Source: Bacteroidota bacterium (GTDB lineage: Bacteria; Bacteroidota; Bacteroidia; UKL13-3). From it: 64,000 bases of DNA. This document shows positions 10,001-17,830 of the stretch, one piece after another (the first letter of the stretch is position 1; the number at the start of each line of letters is the position of its first letter). Where the stretch lies: the NCBI GenBank assembly GCA_027491085.1, contig JAIXWW010000014.1, forward strand, positions 1 through 64,000. Direction: 5' to 3'. The notes under the pieces are model-generated. The model was not told the origin of the DNA. It made no database searches and saw only the letters and a list, made by a program, of their open reading frames with translations. Made by a program: the position numbers and the translations under genes.

Positions 10001-10707
10001 TTAGCGCCTTCAAATGATTCGCCAAAGGCATAACTCAATGAATCTCCATCTGGATCTATTGCTCCTAAATTATATACAAAATCTACTCCCGCACAAATCA
10101 AGACAACAGCATCATTGGTAAATGTTGGAGCTGAATTGCATGGAGTTTGACAACGATTAATGGTTGTTTGTGAATAAAACTGACCGGGTACAATGGTGGT
10201 TAATGCACCATTTCTGCAGCAATCACTGTAACTTAAAGTTACATTACAACAATTAGTAGGGATTCCATTTAAATTAACATTTCCTTCATAAACATAAACC
10301 TCCATTCCTGGTGTATAGGTACCTGCTGTACGCGTATTACAGTTGGTACAAATGGTTTTTAAAGATGAACAAGTTTGTATAATATCATATCCATTATTAC
10401 CAACCACTGCATTTAAAGTAAAAGTGCCAAAATTAGCTCCTAAACACGCTGTGCTAGCACCTAATATTTGTGTTCCTGTAGTCCCAACAGAGCAACCTAC
10501 TGTAGTTCCAGAAGGTATGCTGTTACTGCAACCCGTACAAATTTGGATACCAGCACAGTCTCTATATAATTTTAAACTTATCTTATAAACTCCGGGTGTA
10601 GAAGTGCATTGGTAACTGATATCGCATCCCGTAAAGTGAGACGCTTTACTTTGGAAAGCAATTAAAGAAAATAAAATAAGGATTAGGCTGTAAAATTTTT
10701 TATTCAT
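7015..10707 (-). CDS. T9SS-exported adhesin-like protein with five PKD repeats (longer paralogue)
   Basis: This 1,230-residue secreted protein has the same plan as its downstream neighbour. The signal peptide ends QSKASH. A cysteine-rich N-terminal domain (ISYQC, LYRDCAG, CSNSIPSGTT) is followed by a DPDGDSLSYAFG cadherin-like segment and an Ig-like region near 560. Five PKD repeats of 80-90 residues start near 636, 719, 809, 899 and 979, each with a QC(L/I)xGNNF core. A PKD-like domain lies near 1065 and a type A T9SS sorting domain runs from about 1150 to the end. It lies 95 bases upstream of the shorter paralogue on the same strand. The function is unknown; large multi-PKD T9SS proteins are often adhesins. 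Confidence 0.85.
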   Translation of the reverse strand: MNKKFYSLILILFSLIAFQSKASHFTGCDISYQCTSTPGVYKISLKLYRDCAGIQICTGCSNSIPSGTTVGCSVGTTGTQILGASTACLGANFGTFTLNAVVGNNGYDIIQTCSSLKTICTNCNTRTAGTYTPGMEVYVYEGNVNLNGIPTNCCNVTLSYSDCCRNGALTTIVPGQFYSQTTINRCQTPCNSAPTFTNDAVVLICAGVDFVYNLGAIDPDGDSLSYAFGESFEGANSAVQYVAPYNAAFPFPYFGAPNMNALFPAGLHLDPKTGDIQFRPLGIFVGQLVIEVKQWKYVGGVWENVGISRRDVQIQTKLCSDNRAPIIKIYKNNVLQTGISNAVFAGQQICLDIVAQDQQDLTVSPAILADSTDLKWNNPGLFIPIMNNATFTPNYDQRIINGPKADSFKFCWTPPLSAIRSTPYFFTVSGADRSCPLRSVITKGIAITVVKPKTVNIDSTTKNIFCNNKITTTNINYNTSSINLVSGNILTVELSDSSGSFTNSTVIGTKTTTDTIGFIPITFPSGLFTNSQYKIRINASSDTINLGTPYAVNFVAGFNTPIITANKDSLCKGLVSTLKVTPNTAGLTFKWLKNNVIIANQTKDSLLVDSAYNYRAIVSNSGCTDTSNMKYLTVHPLPKAGFTINNATQCLNGNNFIFSDTSKIASGNLSRKWNFGNGVSDTSSNIAPSKTYHTELSYKVKLVAISDFGCKDSITKTAMVIEVPKVGFNINNASQCINGNNFVFTNTTYTLDLPGMFSNNWYFGDGKTELSGSYNTTKVYDTPNTYSVKLIAVNYNGCKDSITKTITVNPKPSVNFVVNNPTQCLNGNNFIFADSINFPSGNFTRKWNFGTNVSDTSNNANPTKTYSTPNTYLVKLIVTGNNNCKDSMVKNITVNNNSTANFNTNTIQQCLIGNNFIFTNTSANSNAQTWSFGDASNSNVLSPTKTYINAGSYNVKLVAKNNANCPDSITKTVTIYPQPIASFSINNPSQCLNGNNFLFTDNSSIASGTINRLWLFNNGDTSTNTNTYKSYFAVGTFGVKLTVKSDKNCLDTISKIVTVTPNLIIGNILGNTNPTSTINPYSYSVLNQANATYNWTATNGTIQSGQGTNAISVVWANAGTGSVNAKITNANNCTDTTNLAVNLTKVGINNLSLDNDLKVYPNPSKTSITITNKTNLTGKKYIITNLVGQTIISGKLNLDETIVNLESLQSGMYLLSIDGLNKQSIKVIKE

Positions 10708-11017
10708 AATAGGGAATTGATAGGTGCAATATAAGTTTAAATTAAATTAAAATAAAACCTACAGGCGAGCCTTTAAGATAGAATTAGGAAGAGTAATGTT
10801 AAATTAACTTTTTAGTAATTATGATAATCTTTGTTCTCAGCCAGTGCGGTTTTGCAAACCGCACTTTACTACTATAAGCATTTGTAATGCGAAAATATTA
10901 TTCCTGTTAAAATATTTGTTCAATGGTTAGTTTGGTAAAATCGGATTACAAATCCTCACAGTAAATGATTCGGATTGCAAATCCGAACCAGCGGAACCAG
11001 CGGGTCTTTGTTCTTAA
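10708..11017. other. 310-bp intergenic region with palindromic repeats
   Basis: No gene is seen here. The first 120 bases (upstream of the 1,230-residue gene) are plain AT-rich sequence. The remainder holds at least two short perfect palindromes and a third related copy (see the repeat entry). On the other side is the stop codon of the DUF4421-like gene, so the repeats lie 3' of that gene and 5' of the T9SS gene. Confidence 0.7.
10843..10987. repeat. REP-like palindromic elements
   Basis: Three hairpin units share the pattern stem-TTNCAAA-stem. The first is a perfect 10-bp stem at 10843-10852/10856-10865 (AGTGCGGTTT with its complement). The second, near 10943-10955, has GGATT paired with AATCC. 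The third is a perfect 8-bp stem at 10969-10976/10980-10987 (TTCGGATT with AATCCGAA). The last unit is followed by ACCAGCGGAACCAGCGG, an internal repeat. The layout resembles bacterial REP/BIME elements, but no RAYT transposase is in the window. Confidence 0.6.
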
Positions 11018-12058
11018 TTAAAGCCACTTAAGTTTTGGAATTAAATTGTAAAATCTATATCCAAAATTAAAACCCAAACTAGTTGATTGGTTGGCTACAA
11101 AATGAGGGTAACCAAAGCTATTAAGGGAACCATCGTATATTAAAAAAACATTCCAAAAGTATTTGTTCCCATTTCTTCCTACAGAAAGTTTAGCATGGGT
11201 ATCAAATTCGTAACTTAATCCGGTTTGTTCTTTAAGATTACTATTAATTTTGTATGTTGCTACTCCTAAACCTAAAAATGCTGATGGTGAGATAAACCAA
11301 GTACCACCTTTAAAGCAAAAATTGTAAGCATAACCTGGTCTAAAATTTAAATGCCAAAGTCTTAAAAAATTCATGCCTGTTAATTCGCCATAATTCTTTG
11401 CATTGTCAATATTGGCAGGAATTACGGATGAGTCCGCTTTCATTGACCTATAACCTAAACCACACATAATTAAAATTGAACCTGACGATTTTCGTTGAAA
11501 TTCGGCCATAGAAAGGGCGCTTCGGTAAGAAAATTTTTTGTAATTTACATTGTAAAATAAATTTAAGCCGTGTGCTTGAATATTGGCATCGGGTCTTATA
11601 GACAAATTGGTGTCTGCTCCTAAGGTGCGATAGGCGCCTACAAAGGAACGAGAGTATACTTCTCCACCGCCCCACGATTGGTAATAACTAAATGAAAAAT
11701 CGTAATAATTGGTTCTTCCAAATTTTTGTTCGTTACCATTGGTACGCGGAACCTGCACTCCAAAAGCTACTGTTACATATTTTAAACCTAGACTCAGTCC
11801 AGTTTGCAAACTTATATTTGGAGATAACTTTATCAGTTCAGTGGAGTTCGAAAATCTGGGCGGATTGATAAAAAAATCGAATTTATTAAGCCAAGTATTA
11901 AATTGAATATTGTAAGGACGTTCAAATTGAACTATGTAGTTAGTGTCTTTTTGTGAATAGGCCTGATGAAAGTTTAAAACAAAAAATACTGTAAAATAAT
12001 AAACCAATTTATTGGGTTTACTATCAAGTATAAATTTAGTTTTAAAATGCAGTTTCAT
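11018..12058 (-). CDS. DUF4421-like outer-membrane barrel protein
   Basis: This 346-residue protein has an N-terminal hydrophobic signal (about residues 18-35, ending HQAYSQ). Alternating short beta-strand segments rich in aromatic residues follow, and the end is SLGFNFGYRFYNLIPKLKWL. The passage LSPNISLQTGLSLGLKYVTV near residue 80 resembles DUF4421 proteins, Bacteroidota-specific predicted outer-membrane barrels of unknown function. The start is 23 bases after lptB on the same strand, so the two are probably co-transcribed. I recognise the family from sequence features only, and a generic OmpA-like barrel remains possible. Confidence 0.6.
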   Translation of the reverse strand: MKLHFKTKFILDSKPNKLVYYFTVFFVLNFHQAYSQKDTNYIVQFERPYNIQFNTWLNKFDFFINPPRFSNSTELIKLSPNISLQTGLSLGLKYVTVAFGVQVPRTNGNEQKFGRTNYYDFSFSYYQSWGGGEVYSRSFVGAYRTLGADTNLSIRPDANIQAHGLNLFYNVNYKKFSYRSALSMAEFQRKSSGSILIMCGLGYRSMKADSSVIPANIDNAKNYGELTGMNFLRLWHLNFRPGYAYNFCFKGGTWFISPSAFLGLGVATYKINSNLKEQTGLSYEFDTHAKLSVGRNGNKYFWNVFLIYDGSLNSFGYPHFVANQSTSLGFNFGYRFYNLIPKLKWL

Positions 12059-12081
12059 TAAGGGTGAATTTTGTTTTGGAC

Positions 12082-12804
12082 TTATCTTAATACAAAGTTT
12101 TGTCCTAGGTAAACTCGTCTTACCATTTCATCATCAGCTAACTCTTGGCCTGTTCCAGCTTTTAATATTTTGCCCTCAAAAAGCAAATATGCTCTATCAA
12201 CTATCGAAAGCGTTTCATGCACATTATGATCAGTTACTAAAATGCCAATGTTTTTATGTTTTAGTTTGGCCACAATTACTTGAATATCTTCTACAGCAAT
12301 TGGGTCAATTCCAGCAAATGGTTCATCCAAAAGAATGAATTTAGGATTTACAGCAAGAGCACGGGCTATTTCAGTTCTTCGTCTTTCGCCACCGCTTAAT
12401 ACATTTCCCATGCTTTTACGTACCTTGTGTAAAGTAAACTCATCAATGAGGGATTCTAGTTTATCGCGTTGTTCTTCCTTACTCATGTCGGTAAGTTCCA
12501 TTACTGCTTTGATATTGTCTTCTACACTTAAGGTTCTAAATATGCTAGCTTCTTGAGGCAAATAACCTAAACCTTTTTGCGCTCTTTTATACATTGGCAT
12601 GGCAGTTAAGTCCTCGTTGTCAAGGGTAACAGTTCCCGAATCAGGTTTAATTAAACCAACAGTCATATAAAAAGTAGTTGTTTTTCCAGCACCATTTGGT
12701 CCAAGCAAACCAACACATTCGCCTTGTTCTACTTCTATTGAAACATGATCAACTACTGTTCTTTTTTTATATCTTTTTACTAAATTATGGCTTTCTAATT
12801 TCAT
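12082..12804 (-). CDS. lptB: LPS export ABC transporter ATP-binding protein LptB
   Basis: This 240-residue ATPase powers extraction of lipopolysaccharide from the inner membrane by LptFG and its transfer to the LptC-LptA bridge. Walker [10 protein letters not shown] is at 35-43, the Q-loop is YLPQEAS, the signature is LSGGERRR, Walker B is [12 protein letters not shown] and the H-loop is VTDHN. The stretch [15 protein letters not shown] and the end YLGQNFVLR are typical of LptB and separate it from other ABC ATPases. The partner permeases are not in the window. An OstA-like protein with LptA-type domains is encoded at 26.0 kb. Confidence 0.95.
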   Translation of the reverse strand: MKLESHNLVKRYKKRTVVDHVSIEVEQGECVGLLGPNGAGKTTTFYMTVGLIKPDSGTVTLDNEDLTAMPMYKRAQKGLGYLPQEASIFRTLSVEDNIKAVMELTDMSKEEQRDKLESLIDEFTLHKVRKSMGNVLSGGERRRTEIARALAVNPKFILLDEPFAGIDPIAVEDIQVIVAKLKHKNIGILVTDHNVHETLSIVDRAYLLFEGKILKAGTGQELADDEMVRRVYLGQNFVLR

Positions 12805-12960
12805 GGTATTTAAACAAATCGGGAAACAACTAAGTTTGCAATAATAATGCCATTAATATATATTTTTTCAATATTTTTATTGGCAAAACTTGTAATTTGA
12901 CAAAAGGTGTTTTGTTTACTAACTTATTATTTTAAACTTAACTAAGAGGTAAGTTCTATA

Positions 12961-13287
12961 TTATTCAATTTCTTTTTTAGCAACAAAACTTTGTTTTCCC
13001 CCTAAAATATCGAAATACAACCAAAAATCAGAGGCTAAGCTGTATAATGGATATTGGAAAGTGGCAGGTTTATTTTTTTCAAAAAAGAAATGACCTATCC
13101 ATGCAAAGCCATATCCCACTATGGGGCACAAAATCATCAATGAAATTTTGTGAAATAAAAATGCGCCAAAAAACACAAAGAAAAACAAGCTAGTGCCTAT
13201 AAAATGCAGTATTCTGCTAGTCGTGTTTTGATGTTGACTAAGGTAAAAAGGATAAAATTCTTTTAAGGATGTATATTTCTTTTCCAT
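12961..13287 (-). CDS. DUF962 (Mpo1-like) membrane protein
   Basis: This 108-residue protein has about three hydrophobic segments and the DUF962 signatures YLSQHQN, LHFIGTSL and GYGFAWIGHFFFEKNKPATF. The conserved histidines in these motifs match the Mpo1 family. Yeast Mpo1 is an Fe(II)-dependent dioxygenase that removes one carbon from 2-hydroxy fatty acids. The same chemistry in this bacterium is inference. It is a single gene divergent from gcvH, with an ATG start at 13287. Confidence 0.88.
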   Translation of the reverse strand: MEKKYTSLKEFYPFYLSQHQNTTSRILHFIGTSLFFFVFFGAFLFHKISLMILCPIVGYGFAWIGHFFFEKNKPATFQYPLYSLASDFWLYFDILGGKQSFVAKKEIE

Positions 13288-13423
13288 GTTATAAATGCTT
13301 GTGCAACAATAAAACTAAAAATGAATAATATTAGTTGGCTAATTTATTAATTGAAATTTGATTTTGATTTTGAATAAAAAACTTAAATTGCTGCCATAAA
13401 ATTAACAAAAATATTTTTAAAAA

Positions 13424-13804
13424 ATGAACTTTCCAGAAAATTTAAAATACACCAAAGACCACGAGTGGGTAAGCGTAGAAGGTAATGTAGCAACAATTGG
13501 AATTACCGATTTTGCTCAAAAAGAGTTAGGCGATATAGTTTATGTAGATATTCCAAGTAAAGGAAAAACTGTAGCTAAAGACGAAGTTTTTGGAACGGTA
13601 GAAGCTGTTAAAACTGTTTCTGACTTATTTATGCCACTTTCTGGTGAAGTAATGGAATTAAATGCTGATTTAGATGCTGCTCCTGAAAATGTAAATAACG
13701 ATGCATATGGAAGTGGTTGGATGATTAAAGTTAATATTTCAAATGCAGCCGAAATGGATGAATTATTAGATGCAACTGCTTACAAGCAATTAATTAATGC
13801 ATAA
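13424..13804 (+). CDS. gcvH: Glycine cleavage system H protein
   Basis: This 126-residue lipoyl carrier shuttles the aminomethyl group between the P, T and L proteins of glycine cleavage. The lipoylated lysine is K63 in [20 protein letters not shown], and the N-terminal KYTKDHEWV is diagnostic. Length matches the family. The other glycine-cleavage genes are absent from the window, as is usual in Bacteroidota where gcvH is unlinked. A terminator-like hairpin begins 19 bases after the stop. Confidence 0.98.
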   Translation: MNFPENLKYTKDHEWVSVEGNVATIGITDFAQKELGDIVYVDIPSKGKTVAKDEVFGTVEAVKTVSDLFMPLSGEVMELNADLDAAPENVNNDAYGSGWMIKVNISNAAEMDELLDATAYKQLINA

Positions 13805-14882
13805 TAACTTAAATAATATGATGAATGCCTTATTTAGCAATTGGTTAAATAAGGCATTTTTATTTGGGGCCAAGCAATATATAGTTCTATTAGTATTGTT
13901 ATTTGCTTTTCAATTTATTGCAGCACAAAACAGAAATTACTTAGGTAATAATGTAAGTGTTTCTCTCAATACACAATCGTTGTCACGTTTAAAGAACAAC
14001 GATTCATTAATTAATGATAAATATAATTTTAGGTTCAGCCAATTTTCTATTGGTTACAAATACGAATTATACTCAAAAATAAATACCAAAAACAATACAT
14101 TAGCATTTAGCCAAGTAAGTGTATTACCAGCTTTGCAAGTAGGTAATGCAAGCTTTGGTGCTAATAATTTAGATAGAACATTAATTAACCTAAAGCTTTC
14201 GCTTTTAGGAATTTTTCATACATCAGCTAAAAATACCTTTTTGGTAACGGCTACTACTTTTGCCAACGAAGATGAATACACCTTAGCCGATGCTACCTTG
14301 CGCTATGCTGGTATATTTTTATATAATCGCAAGGTAAATAACAAATTTTCGTATCGTTTTGGAACCACTTTTACCTATTTATTTGGTGAGCCTTTACTTT
14401 TACCTGTACTAGGATTTAGGTATCAAACCAGCAAAAAATCAATACTCAACGTAAATTTGCCTTATAGCCTAAACTGGAAAAAACAAACCAAAATACCTCA
14501 ATTGTTTTACGGGTTTTCTTTGAAACCAAATGGGGGAATAAACCAATATCAAAACAAATTAAGCGTTGATACAACTAACCAAACCTTAATGCTAAGGCGC
14601 AGAACTGCCATACTTACAGCTGATTTAAGATGGATAAATAAGAAAGGTTCATTGTTGTTTCAAATAGGTGCTAATCTTAACCCAAAGGTGCAATTTACGC
14701 AGCAAAACGATAATGAGGTAGTAAATAATTTTAAGTTTAGTGGCAGTAATAGTTTATTTGTAAATATATCTTATATATGGTTTTTAAGTAATGATAAAAG
14801 AAAATCAACTAAGGCCAAAAGTACTGATCTGCAAAATATTACAGAAGACGAAGTAATTGATAATTCTTGGTTAGATTTTTAA
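13797..14882 (+). CDS. Predicted outer-membrane beta-barrel protein of unknown function
   Basis: This protein of up to 361 residues has a hydrophobic signal (about residues 28-43, ending FQFIAAQ). Barrel-like alternation follows, with motifs such as [15 protein letters not shown] and [14 protein letters not shown] do not recognise a named family. Its first ATG (13797) overlaps the gcvH stop by 8 bases; ATGs at 13818 and 13821 are alternatives. Every usable start places the gcvH terminator-like hairpin (13824-13858) inside the coding sequence before the signal peptide. The C-terminus ([14 protein letters not shown]) is acidic and extends past the barrel. Confidence 0.65.
   Translation: MHNNLNNMMNALFSNWLNKAFLFGAKQYIVLLVLLFAFQFIAAQNRNYLGNNVSVSLNTQSLSRLKNNDSLINDKYNFRFSQFSIGYKYELYSKINTKNNTLAFSQVSVLPALQVGNASFGANNLDRTLINLKLSLLGIFHTSAKNTFLVTATTFANEDEYTLADATLRYAGIFLYNRKVNNKFSYRFGTTFTYLFGEPLLLPVLGFRYQTSKKSILNVNLPYSLNWKKQTKIPQLFYGFSLKPNGGINQYQNKLSVDTTNQTLMLRRRTAILTADLRWINKKGSLLFQIGANLNPKVQFTQQNDNEVVNNFKFSGSNSLFVNISYIWFLSNDKRKSTKAKSTDLQNITEDEVIDNSWLDF
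13824..13865 (+). terminator. Terminator-like hairpin after gcvH, inside the next reading frame
   Basis: A perfect 13-bp stem (AATGCCTTATTTA at 13824-13836 with 13846-13858) has a 9-base loop and is followed by TTTTATTT. In form it is an ordinary intrinsic terminator for gcvH, yet it encodes residues about 10-21 of the downstream barrel protein. Confidence 0.7.
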
Positions 14883-14945
14883 AAAAATAATAACATCTAT
14901 TTTAGTAAAAACAATGCTATTATTGATGCTAACTAAAACAATAGC

Positions 14946-15449
14946 ATGAACGATTGGTGGCAAATAATTAGTGTTACATTGGTAAGCACTATCAAATTTA
15001 TTATAGGTTTAGCCATGGGCTTAGCTTATAATTTTAATGCTTTAACTTTTTATGTAACCACGGTTGGCGGTGGAATGATTGGTGTGTTTGTGTACCTTTA
15101 CCTTTGGGATTTTATCTTAGTTATAAAAAGAAAAATTGTTAAACCCAAACCACACGCTGTTCATATAAAAATTAATAAAAATATCCGCAGAATGGTTCAT
15201 TTTTCAAGAACTTGGGGTATTTATGGTATTGCATTGGTAACGCCTACCATAATTTCCATGCCAGTTGGAACTTTAATTTGCAGAGCTATTGAAAAAAACA
15301 AATGGCATATCAAATTAGTCATGTTTATATCACTGAGTTTTTGGTCGGTTTTAATTATTGTATTACAAAAAATATTTGACTTGGATGTACAATCATGGAT
15401 TGTAAATTTAATTTCTTTTTTCTCTAAAATTATTCATTTCTTTATTTAA
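14946..15449 (+). CDS. Small integral membrane protein, function unknown
   Basis: This 167-residue protein has four likely membrane helices (near 6-30, 33-58, 93-115 and 122-145) and a basic cytoplasmic loop (IKRKIVKPKPHAVHIKINK). The GIALVTPTIISMPVGTLI stretch recalls the proline-containing segment of small multidrug-export or DedA-like proteins, but I cannot assign the family with confidence. It lies 14 bases upstream of the glycosyltransferase gene on the same strand and is probably co-transcribed with it. Confidence 0.6.
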   Translation: MNDWWQIISVTLVSTIKFIIGLAMGLAYNFNALTFYVTTVGGGMIGVFVYLYLWDFILVIKRKIVKPKPHAVHIKINKNIRRMVHFSRTWGIYGIALVTPTIISMPVGTLICRAIEKNKWHIKLVMFISLSFWSVLIIVLQKIFDLDVQSWIVNLISFFSKIIHFFI

Positions 15450-15463
15450 AAAGGCAATTTAAT

Positions 15464-16453
15464 ATGAAAGTACTTTACGCTATACAAGGAACAGGAAATG
15501 GCCATATAAGCAGGGCTAGAGAAATAATTCCTTATTTAAAGCAATATGGTGAATTGGATTTACTTATCAGTGGCACTCAAGCCGATGTTCAATTGCCGTA
15601 CCCTGTTAAATATAAACTAAAGGGCGTAGGATTTGTTTTTGGAATAGATGGTGGAATTGATATGAAAAGTAGTTTTAAAGAACTGCATCCCATAACATTT
15701 ATTAAAGATATTTATGAAATACCAGTAAAGGAATATGATCTTGTAATTAATGATTATGAGCCTGTAACTGCTTGGGCGTGTAAAATTCATCAAATAAATT
15801 GCGTAGCAATTAGCCATCAAGCTGCATTTTTAAGTAAGCATACTCCAAGGATAAAAAAGAAAGATAAATTTGCTGAGAATGTCCTTAAAAATTATGCTCC
15901 TTGTACGGATAAAATAGCTTTTCATTTTGATAGCTATGATAGTTTTATTCATACTCCAGTTATTAGAAGCGAAGTGAGGCAAATGGAAGTTACCAATAAA
16001 GAACATATATCAGTGTATCTGCCAGCCTATGCCGATGAGCTTTTATTGAAACATTTTAATAAAATTAATGACGTCCAATTTGAAGTATTTAGCAAACATT
16101 CAAAAAAGCCTTATAAGCAAAAAAATTGTATAGTTAAGCCTGTTTTAAATGTAGATTTTATCAATAGTCTTGCTAGTAGCAACGGTTTAATTACCAATGG
16201 CGGTTTCGAAAGTCCAGCAGAGGCAAGTTTTTTAGGAAAAAAAGTAATGTGTATTCCTATGTCTAATCAATATGAGCAAAAATGTAATGCAAAAGCATTT
16301 AAATTGTTGGGAGGTACTAGGGTAAAAAAGGTAGAAAGCGATTTCTATTTAAAAATAAACGAGTGGTTAGAATTTGGTAAACCTATTAAAGTAAATTACA
16401 AGGATGAAACCGCAGAAATTATTGCTAAAATGATGAATAAATACAGTAAATAA
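15464..16453 (+). CDS. Glycosyltransferase family protein (MJ1255/GT-B-like)
   Basis: This 329-residue protein has the GT-B fold pattern. An N-terminal GTGNGHISRARE motif is followed by an acceptor-binding half, and the nucleotide-sugar half contains ITNGGFESPAEASFLGKKV, where the glycine-rich segment and Glu contact the donor in GT28-type enzymes. It resembles the MJ1255-type glycosyltransferase family of unknown substrate. There is no signal peptide. It follows a small membrane protein gene by 14 bases and converges on the flippase gene, whose stop is 13 bases away. A role in cell-surface glycan assembly is inferred. Confidence 0.8.
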   Translation: MKVLYAIQGTGNGHISRAREIIPYLKQYGELDLLISGTQADVQLPYPVKYKLKGVGFVFGIDGGIDMKSSFKELHPITFIKDIYEIPVKEYDLVINDYEPVTAWACKIHQINCVAISHQAAFLSKHTPRIKKKDKFAENVLKNYAPCTDKIAFHFDSYDSFIHTPVIRSEVRQMEVTNKEHISVYLPAYADELLLKHFNKINDVQFEVFSKHSKKPYKQKNCIVKPVLNVDFINSLASSNGLITNGGFESPAEASFLGKKVMCIPMSNQYEQKCNAKAFKLLGGTRVKKVESDFYLKINEWLEFGKPIKVNYKDETAEIIAKMMNKYSK

Positions 16454-16466
16454 ATAGCCTATTCAT

Positions 16467-17777
16467 TTATCTGCTTGCTTTCATTTCTTTCCAATATTTT
16501 ACTATATCTAACAAGTGTTTTGGATTTAAGGAAGAGAAAAACAAAGTAGCTGACTCTTTTGGTTTGTAAACAAACATGATAGCAAAAATGCTGCACAAAT
16601 AAGCTAACACCACACTATATGCTGCACCTTTAATGCCATATTTTGGAATCATATACATTTCTAAAGCTAAAATAATTACTAAAACAAAAACTTGGTAAAC
16701 AGTAATTAACCTTTGTTTATTTAGTGCTAAAAGCCACGAGCCCCAAGCTGTTCCAAAAAATACAGGAATGGTTATCCAGATATGTATTTTAAAAATTTCG
16801 GGCGCAAGCGGAAAGCCATCTTTGTATAAAAACCCAATTACAATATCGCCAAGTAAATATCCACCAATTGAAATAAAAATAGCGCTCCAAATCATTAATG
16901 AATAAATTTGGGTTAAGCGTTTTAACTGTAAAGGTTTATTGTGTCTATTATTTATAATTCCAGGAAAAAGTGCGGTAGAAAGTGCAACAGGAATAAAAAA
17001 CGAAGCTTCACTTATACGTGTTGCTGCCGAATATTGTCCTACCATTCCCATGTCGTGTAAATAACGTGCAATTAATATTTTGTCTGCTTGCTGGTAAATC
17101 ATTTGCATGAAGGCCGAAATAATAATTGGCCATGAATGCGATAGTAAACGCTTGGCTTCTGTAAAAGTAAAGTTCCATTTACTTATTTCTTGTTGGTTTA
17201 TTTTATAAAAATAAATTTGGTTAATGGCTGTTATTAAAGCTTCAAACATGACCATACTAGCAAACCATGTTAGAGGTGCCTCCAAATAAATCAATACCAG
17301 TTTTACTATGGCTGAAAGTACCAAAGTTATAATTTGAATAATTGCGGTAAACTTTCCTTTTACCTCCGACTGAAAGTAAAAATCAATAACACTGAATGAC
17401 TGAAAAACAACTGCTATAGAAACTAAAAAAACAATCCAAGTACTGTCACTTGGGTCACGCATAGATGAGTAGTAAGTGGCTGCTAAAACTACGAATAATG
17501 AACCTATAAAACGCATCCAAAATGTGGTTCCTAGTATTTCGTATTTTTTATCTTTTTCAGTAATGAGTTCTCTAACCACAATGCCATCTAACCCTAAAGT
17601 AGAAAATACTGTGAAAATACTTAACACACTTAAAGCATAGCTTATGATACCAAACTGTTCTTTACCTAAAAAGCGTGCTACCAATACGCCAACCAAAATT
17701 CCTGAAATAATGCGAGAGGCTTTTTCAGCTAGCATCCAAATGCTATTGTTAATGTAATTGTTATTTTTCTTTGTCAA
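16467..17777 (-). CDS. Polysaccharide flippase (MATE/Wzx-like, oligosaccharide flippase family)
   Basis: This protein of about 436 residues has roughly 12 hydrophobic helices and the typical N-terminus of polysaccharide-biosynthesis flippases (NSIWMLAEKASRIISGILVG, VARFLGKEQFG). Such proteins move undecaprenyl-linked sugars across the inner membrane. No ATG precedes the conserved region. A TTG at 17777 is the best start, and the next Met (ATG at 17735) would remove part of helix 1. The gene follows the nucleotidyltransferase gene on the same strand, which supports a glycan role. Confidence 0.85.
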   Translation of the reverse strand: MTKKNNNYINNSIWMLAEKASRIISGILVGVLVARFLGKEQFGIISYALSVLSIFTVFSTLGLDGIVVRELITEKDKKYEILGTTFWMRFIGSLFVVLAATYYSSMRDPSDSTWIVFLVSIAVVFQSFSVIDFYFQSEVKGKFTAIIQIITLVLSAIVKLVLIYLEAPLTWFASMVMFEALITAINQIYFYKINQQEISKWNFTFTEAKRLLSHSWPIIISAFMQMIYQQADKILIARYLHDMGMVGQYSAATRISEASFFIPVALSTALFPGIINNRHNKPLQLKRLTQIYSLMIWSAIFISIGGYLLGDIVIGFLYKDGFPLAPEIFKIHIWITIPVFFGTAWGSWLLALNKQRLITVYQVFVLVIILALEMYMIPKYGIKGAAYSVVLAYLCSIFAIMFVYKPKESATLFFSSLNPKHLLDIVKYWKEMKASR

Positions 17778-17830
17778 TTTTTTTTGAGTGTTTTTACTCC
17801 TTTTACAATTATTAAGCCATAAATTTATAA

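Noticed and set aside
7103..10588. Several 60-100 residue plus-strand open frames opposite the T9SS genes
   Set aside because: They repeat once per PKD unit because they are antisense translations of the repeats, and have the hydrophobic composition expected of such shadows.
14913..14947. Hairpin of ATGCTATT with AATAGCAT before the small membrane protein gene
   Set aside because: It is imperfect with a long loop, lacks a T run, and overlaps the start codon. It is not good enough to call a terminator.
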